Position numbers and translations under genes: made by a program. A stretch of 64,000 nucleotides of DNA from contig DAAY01000005.1 of assembly GCA_002103105.1 (NCBI GenBank), positions 62,001 to 126,000 on the forward strand, read 5' to 3'. Source of the DNA: Candidatus Gastranaerophilales bacterium HUM_1. GTDB lineage: Bacteria; Cyanobacteriota; Vampirovibrionia; Gastranaerophilales; Gastranaerophilaceae. The notes below the pieces were generated by a model. That model saw nothing but the letters and a program-made list of their open reading frames with translations. It searched no databases and had not been told where the DNA came from. Shown here in pieces: positions 59,550 through 64,000 of this stretch (the stretch's first letter is position 1; each line of letters begins with the position of its first letter).

Positions 59550-60197
59550 TTATAGAATAGATGATGTTAAGCGTTCATCTATTTTTCTATCTATTTTTTT
59601 GAGCATACGCTTCATTCTCATATCTTGACGATTATTAATTGATGGGTTAGTAACCATTTCATTTCTATAACGTCTGTATAGCTCAATTTCTCTATCTTTG
59701 ATATCTTTTTTAATAAGAATTCTGTCATCTTCTTCGGTTAATTTTTTAGATACTTTGACAATTACGGCAAGTAACGCCATTACAAAGCCTATCCATAAAA
59801 CTTTATCAACTGGCAAGGATTCTCCAACAATTGCGCTTTGTCCATTTATTGGGTTAATTATAACTGTTGAATTTTTGATATTTTCAGCATTAACTGTTAT
59901 TTTTAACTTGTTAGAATCAATATTTTCAACCACAAGTCCATCAATACTATTTGTTCCTTTGTATAAAGCATTTACTGTGTCTGAAGAAGTAATACCGCTC
60001 AACTCTAATACTAATTCATTGTCTGACGGGGTCTTTTTCATGACTTTCGCCATGCTATCAGAACCAAGAATTACATTATATCCAGTATTACTTTTTTCTA
60101 ATGTAATTGTGTGCAGGTAATTCCCGCTAGCAAATGCTGCTAAACCAGAAAGTATAAATGTAATTAAGAATCCAAATAAGATAAATCCTTTTTTCAT
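59550..60197 (-). CDS. Membrane-anchored protein with small periplasmic beta domain (AMIN-like)
   Basis: 215 residues. Signal peptide or first helix at 6-23 (cleavage near AFA), a beta-rich domain of about 85 residues (28-118) of the AMIN-like pattern found in cell-wall amidases and secretins, one transmembrane helix (about 134-152), and a strongly charged cytosolic tail of about 60 residues. The AMIN call is weak; the topology is clear. Monocistronic with its own terminator. AGGAAG ribosome-binding site. Confidence 0.7.
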   Translation of the reverse strand: MKKGFILFGFLITFILSGLAAFASGNYLHTITLEKSNTGYNVILGSDSMAKVMKKTPSDNELVLELSGITSSDTVNALYKGTNSIDGLVVENIDSNKLKITVNAENIKNSTVIINPINGQSAIVGESLPVDKVLWIGFVMALLAVIVKVSKKLTEEDDRILIKKDIKDREIELYRRYRNEMVTNPSINNRQDMRMKRMLKKIDRKIDERLTSSIL

Positions 60198-60335
60198 TTC
60201 TTCTTCCTCCCTAATCTACACATTTATACTATATCTATTTGATTTAAAGCACATCAACCCATGGATTTAGATGGGTAGTTCAAAAGTTTTAAATAATTCA
60301 TTAAGAATTGTAACGAAAATAACCCATGCTGAATT

Positions 60336-60363
60336 TTGAGAGTTTTTAAATCCTTTATATAAG
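60336..60363 (+). promoter_or_regulatory. Promoter of the Ser/Gly-rich protein gene
   Basis: TTGAGA (60336-60341), 16-bp spacer, TATAAG (60358-60363), 32 bp before the ATG. Confidence 0.6.
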
Positions 60364-60395
60364 TGTAAAGAATATGAGATATTAGGAGAGACAAT

Positions 60396-60755
60396 ATGAT
60401 ATTACTATTCGGTGATAAGGCAACAAAGACAGCAGCTACAAGAAAAAATTCTAATATTAATAACCATCCAGTAGAAAATTCAGGAATTTTAGCAATGAGT
60501 TTAAGTGATGCAAAAAGTTTGTTGACTATGGGCGAATATGATACATATGTTTCTTCAAATCCAGTAGCTGTTGATTATTCAGCTTATTCAGATTTTACAG
60601 ATGGTTCTGTTGAGTCTGGTTTTATGGCAAGTTTTTCTGAAGCAACTGCGTTTTTAGGTGGTGATTCTGGAATGGGCGGTTATTCTTCAGCCGCATCATT
60701 CTCTGGTGCTTCTACGGGATCTTCTTGTGGCGGATCATTCGCTTCAGTATGTTAG
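60396..60755 (+). CDS. Ser/Gly/Ala-rich small protein of unknown function
   Basis: 119 residues. A polar N-terminus (MILLFGDKATKTAATRKNSN) leads to a helical middle and a low-complexity C-terminal third of Ser, Gly, Ala and Phe, ending in SSCGGSFASVC with two Cys. No signal peptide by pattern. It has its own promoter, a strong AGGAGA ribosome-binding site and a terminator, so it is expressed as a single unit. I do not recognise it. It lies just before the 693-residue helical protein. Confidence 0.7.
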   Translation: MILLFGDKATKTAATRKNSNINNHPVENSGILAMSLSDAKSLLTMGEYDTYVSSNPVAVDYSAYSDFTDGSVESGFMASFSEATAFLGGDSGMGGYSSAASFSGASTGSSCGGSFASVC

Positions 60756-60793
60756 TTAATAATAAAATTTAATATATGATGGATGAGATAATG

Positions 60794-60835
60794 ACGGTCA
60801 GAAAAATTTCTGACCGTTTATTTTTATTTTTTTTT
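60794..60835 (+). terminator. Terminator after the Ser/Gly-rich protein gene
   Basis: An inverted repeat with 11-bp arms (ACGGTCAGAAA with TTTCTGACCGT, 60794-60817) followed by a long T-rich tract. Confidence 0.85.
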
Positions 60836-60840
60836 GATAA

Positions 60841-60860
60841 TTGTTACAAAATGTTAACAA
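60841..60860. promoter_or_regulatory. Inverted repeat upstream of the 693-residue protein gene
   Basis: TTGTTA-8 bp-TAACAA, about 45 bp upstream of a TATAAT (60904-60909). It resembles a regulator site, but spacing differs from Rex-type operators. Confidence 0.35.
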
Positions 60861-60903
60861 TATCCTTCAAAATCCTAAAGTTTTAGGGAAAAGTGCCGAT
60901 TAT

Positions 60904-60909
60904 TATAAT
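60904..60909 (+). promoter_or_regulatory. -10 element of the 693-residue protein gene
   Basis: TATAAT, 38 bp before the ATG; -35 candidate TTTTAG at 60881-60886 (17-bp spacer) is weak. Confidence 0.45.
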
Positions 60910-60947
60910 AAGAAAAAGTTATAAGGAAATGAAAGGACACGTTAACT

Positions 60948-63029
60948 ATGGGAATGGCAGCATCTCAAGCAAGATTATTAACAATAACTGCTCGTTTAGC
61001 TGATAATGAGTTGAAATCTCAATCCATTAACAACGCTAAAATGCGTTTGGCAACTCAAAGTTCTCAAGCTAGCGAAAAATATATCAATGCTTTGAATCAA
61101 GCAAATTTGATGTTCTCTAACTATGATTCAACTGGTTCTGAACAATCTCAATTGTTAACTTTCAACGCTTTGACTGCTTTCAGTTCTTATAATAACCAAT
61201 ATGGTTTGGTAAATGCTGCTGGTCAATTATTAGTAAGTGAATCTGAAGCTAAGATTTTTGAAGCTGCTGGTGGTAATTTGAATGATTACTTACAAGCTCA
61301 TGGTTTAGTTTACGATACAACTTATTTTAAACAATTACAAGATATTGACAATAAAGGTATTTATCCAGAACCATTCAATAATATTTCTACTGATACTTTG
61401 AAAACTTGGTATGAAGCTTATGGCAGTCTTGAAAACTCTCAAGAGCAAGAAGATTACAAACAAAAATACAATGATTATTCTACTGATACAAATACCTTCA
61501 AGGCTTCATTAAAAACAAGTTTCAGAAGCTTTGCAAATGATTCAACAAAAGATGTTGTATCTAGTACTGATGATGGAAAATCTGTAAGATTCAAACGCCA
61601 ATTACCTAATGCTAGTTTGTTTAAAGAAAAAACTACATTTGTTGCTAAATATGCCGAAAGTCTTGAATCAGATTTGAAAAATTATCCTAGCAAAACAAGT
61701 AAACTTTGGGGATACTTAACAACTGATGCTCAAAATGAAATTACAAGTATTAAAGATTCTGTGCTTATCAAGGACAATACTTTAACTATTTCTTCTGGTA
61801 AAAATATTGGAAGTATTAAAGCGGATGATAAAACGATTACCATCAAGGGTGAAACTTGGGGTTATCAATATGATGAAACGACTAAAAAATACTCTTTTTC
61901 TACATATCCCGAAGATGAAACTGATGAGAAAGGTCATAAAGTAACTGAATATGAATATGTTACCCCAAAAGATGGCTGTTCAAGTTTAGCTGAATTGATT
62001 AGTGGTATTAAAATCAAAGGTACTGAATATGATGAGAATGGAGTAGTAAAATCAACTGATATTACAAATATCAAGGCTACTCAAGCTGCGGATGGTTCTT
62101 ATAGTATTACTTCATATAAAAACTATGATTTATCAGACTATGATGATACGAATAAAGCTGCATTAGGCATAACTAATGCTGTAAATGTAAAAAATGCTAT
62201 GAACGATTTAGCAGCAAGAATTTATGCTGTATTGACAGATACAAATAGCATAAACCTTGATGCTATCATCTTAGATTATGACAAGGGTATTGATACTGGT
62301 ATTGATTTTACTCAAGAATATGAAGGTAAAACAATTTCTGAGTACGCAAAAAAATATTCTGATAGTAAAGATGCTTATTTGAAATTTATTTATGACGAAG
62401 AATCTTATGATCAAGTTAATGAAAAATTGATTAAAGGTGAAATCACTGCTAAGGATTTAACTGATCCAGATTTTGTTTTGAAACTAGCAAAAAGTGATGG
62501 TTTGGTTTTAGCATCTTCATATCATACAATTATCGAAGATATGTTTGTATCTAAAATGATTGAAGAAACAGGTGAACCAAAGTATTCTTGGATTGATGAA
62601 AACGATACTGCCAACACTGGCAATGCTGATGCAAAAGCTCAATGGTACACTAACTTGTTCAACAGAATGAAACAAGGATATAAACAATTAGAAAACGGTT
62701 TAGCTTCTTCTTCTCAATGGATTGAATATGCCCTAGAAAGCGGAATTGTTTCTATGGAACAAGTTGATAAAAATTACACTTGGAAATCTTTAGATTATAA
62801 AACTTGTACAAAAATTACAGAAGAAACTGATAACAGTGCAGCAGTTACAAAGGCTGAAGCTGAATACAATAGAGCAATGAATGATATCAATTCTAAGGAT
62901 AGCATGTATGATATTCAATTGAAAAACATCGATACTGAACATTCAGCTCTTCAAACTGAATATGATTCAATCAAGAATGCTTTAACTAAAAACATTGAAA
63001 GAACTTTCAAATTTAGTTCTAATGGTTAA
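60948..63029 (+). CDS. Large helical-ended protein with variable centre, flagellin-like layout
   Basis: 693 residues, no signal peptide. The N-terminal 110 residues are heptad-patterned helix (MGMAASQARLLTITARLADN, then KMRLATQSSQASEKYINAL), the C-terminal 75 are again helix (MNDINSKDSMYDIQLKNI, then TEYDSIKNALTKNIERTFKF), and the centre is Thr/Asp/Lys-rich and beta-like. Helical ends that could pack together around a variable middle are the layout of flagellins, hook-associated and some secreted needle proteins, but no flagellin motif is present. I recall similar MGMAASQAR-type starts from unannotated proteins of related bacteria. AAAGGA ribosome-binding site, own promoter and terminator. 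Function unknown. Confidence 0.85.
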   Translation: MGMAASQARLLTITARLADNELKSQSINNAKMRLATQSSQASEKYINALNQANLMFSNYDSTGSEQSQLLTFNALTAFSSYNNQYGLVNAAGQLLVSESEAKIFEAAGGNLNDYLQAHGLVYDTTYFKQLQDIDNKGIYPEPFNNISTDTLKTWYEAYGSLENSQEQEDYKQKYNDYSTDTNTFKASLKTSFRSFANDSTKDVVSSTDDGKSVRFKRQLPNASLFKEKTTFVAKYAESLESDLKNYPSKTSKLWGYLTTDAQNEITSIKDSVLIKDNTLTISSGKNIGSIKADDKTITIKGETWGYQYDETTKKYSFSTYPEDETDEKGHKVTEYEYVTPKDGCSSLAELISGIKIKGTEYDENGVVKSTDITNIKATQAADGSYSITSYKNYDLSDYDDTNKAALGITNAVNVKNAMNDLAARIYAVLTDTNSINLDAIILDYDKGIDTGIDFTQEYEGKTISEYAKKYSDSKDAYLKFIYDEESYDQVNEKLIKGEITAKDLTDPDFVLKLAKSDGLVLASSYHTIIEDMFVSKMIEETGEPKYSWIDENDTANTGNADAKAQWYTNLFNRMKQGYKQLENGLASSSQWIEYALESGIVSMEQVDKNYTWKSLDYKTCTKITEETDNSAAVTKAEAEYNRAMNDINSKDSMYDIQLKNIDTEHSALQTEYDSIKNALTKNIERTFKFSSNG

Positions 63030-63053
63030 TAAATAAGATAATATTAGAGTCAG

Positions 63054-63088
63054 AGAGGAATGCTTTTTAATTAAGTATTCCTCTTTTT
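63054..63088 (+). terminator. Terminator after the 693-residue protein gene
   Basis: A 10-bp stem with a wobble (63054-63063 with 63075-63084) followed by T5. Confidence 0.85.
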
Positions 63089-63194
63089 ATTGTCTATTCT
63101 ATGTTTGAGATTATACAAAACTTTATCTTAACTTGTAATTTGTTTTTGACTATATACAATAAGAATATAAGGTTTTTATGAGAGAGGTTTAGGG

Positions 63195-64000
63195 ATGATT
63201 AAATTCGATTATAGAAGTGCGGATTCGGCTGTTGTTGGTTCTGCAGATGGACTTAACTTGTCTGAAGAATTTGCAGCATACAAAGATAGAATTGCTGAAA
63301 TTATAGCTGATTTGAATAAACGCAAAGATAAACCTGGACAATGGCTTCAATGGATGAATTTAGGCTACAGTGAAGAAACCGCTTGGTATGTAAAAGAATA
63401 TGCCGCTCTTGTAAGAAATAGATTTGATAATATTTTAGTTCTTGGTATTGGTGGTTCTGCTCTTGGCGGAATTGCTGTTACAGAAGCTCTTTTAAAGCCT
63501 TATTGGAATTTATTAACCCCCGAACAAAGAGATAATTATCCTAGAATTTTCTTCCTTGATAATATCGACCCAGATACAATGACAGCTCTATTTGATATGC
63601 TTGATTGGAAGAAAACATTAGTTAACGTTATTACTAAATCGGGTGATACGGCAGAAACAATGTCCCAATTTTTGATTGTAAAAGACCGTTTGGAAAAAGA
63701 ATTGGGTGATGATTACAGAAAAAATATTGTTGCAACAACAGACCAAAGAACTGGGATTTTACGTCAAATTTCTGAACAAGAAGGGTATAAAACTTTTGTT
63801 GTTCCAGATGACGTTGGTGGTAGATTTTCTGTGTTCTCAGCAGTTGGATTGTTGCCATTTGCTTTAGTTGGTTTAGATATTGACGAAATTACAAATGGTA
63901 TTAAGGATATGGATTTGGCATTGAAAAATACTGATATCCATGAAAATATTGCAGCTCAAAATGCACTAATTCATTACTTGATGGATACAAAATTAAATAA
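63195..64000 (+). CDS. pgi: Glucose-6-phosphate isomerase (right-truncated)
   Basis: An open frame from ATG 63195 runs to the window edge (268 codons, about half of the enzyme). PGI signatures: VLGIGGSALGG (sugar-phosphate site), the ITKSGDTAETM phosphate loop (STKT-like) and the VGGRFSVFSAVG motif with the catalytic-site Arg. It interconverts glucose 6- and fructose 6-phosphate in glycolysis. The spacing of motifs fits the shorter bacterial PGI form. A TTAACT-17-TATATA pair upstream is a weak promoter candidate. The C-terminus with the catalytic His/Lys is outside the window. Confidence 0.93.
   Translation, partial: MIKFDYRSADSAVVGSADGLNLSEEFAAYKDRIAEIIADLNKRKDKPGQWLQWMNLGYSEETAWYVKEYAALVRNRFDNILVLGIGGSALGGIAVTEALLKPYWNLLTPEQRDNYPRIFFLDNIDPDTMTALFDMLDWKKTLVNVITKSGDTAETMSQFLIVKDRLEKELGDDYRKNIVATTDQRTGILRQISEQEGYKTFVVPDDVGGRFSVFSAVGLLPFALVGLDIDEITNGIKDMDLALKNTDIHENIAAQNALIHYLMDTKLN

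Noticed and set aside
60841..60860. Rex-type redox operator
   Set aside because: The TTGTTA/TAACAA arms fit, but the spacing is 8 instead of 6 bp, so the match to the Rex consensus fails; kept only as an unnamed inverted repeat.

Overview
The window is about 33% GC, densely coded, and reads as one continuous bacterial chromosome segment with no transposase, phage block, rRNA or CRISPR array. The gene set suggests an anaerobic, fermentative diderm of the cyanobacterial lineage, most likely a non-photosynthetic gut-type member (Vampirovibrionia / Gastranaerophilales, formerly Melainabacteria). Reasons: a one-chain pyruvate:ferredoxin oxidoreductase, oxygen-sensitive radical SAM and hybrid-cluster-like proteins, a TolC-type outer-membrane protein, the tig-clpP-clpX order, a Tic20-like membrane protein, a DUF3153-like lipoprotein, and several protein types I associate with that clade. 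The assignment is an inference; no 16S gene is present.

Layout. 1-1651: left-truncated unknown protein on the minus strand. 1785-5386: PfkB sugar kinase, then a response regulator/histidine kinase pair. 5376-8400: TolC, MarR and EmrA-type efflux genes around a palindromic operator. 8478-11943: small membrane and secreted proteins, PilZ protein, Orn/Lys/Arg decarboxylase and lytic transglycosylase. 12062-14776: queA, yidC, a small ORF and tRNA-Pro. 14929-21625: a plus-strand run for envelope and housekeeping functions (acyltransferase, nitrilase-like amidase, PBP4, GT2, Gfo/Idh oxidoreductase, CDP-alcohol transferase, trmL, NAD(P)HX dehydratase). 21629-30820: speH, OmpR-type regulator, rpsP, tig-clpP-clpX, polA. 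30817-34401: TatD, phosphohexomutase, an orphan sugar permease, a coiled-coil protein. 34480-45419: PFOR, a RelA/SpoT-like protein, rlmD, two exported proteins, an M29 aminopeptidase, tRNA-Val and a sigma-70 factor. 45727-52560: recN, SEC-C protein, LeuD-type protein, phosphoglycerate-mutase-family protein, radical SAM protein, AI-2E-type permease. 52804-64000: helical and Ser/Gly-rich unknowns, wecB, glutaredoxin plus a degenerate hybrid-cluster protein, rpsL-rpsG, Tic20-like and TPR proteins, and a right-truncated pgi.

The most unusual content is in uncharacterised proteins. Four proteins with unrelated bodies share a short N-terminal leader: M-[NQK]-[IL], a polar Asn-rich stretch, then an F-[TS]-[GAS] motif. 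They are the left-edge protein, a coiled-coil protein, a RelA/SpoT-like protein and an M29 peptidase. A hybrid-cluster-protein homologue has lost almost all of its iron-sulfur ligands and sits 5 bp behind a CPYC glutaredoxin. A 693-residue protein has conserved-looking helical ends around a variable middle, as flagellins do, and two more unknown proteins without signal peptides lie within 10 kb. Several genes appear to be transcribed from promoters placed so close to the start codon that their mRNAs would be leaderless.
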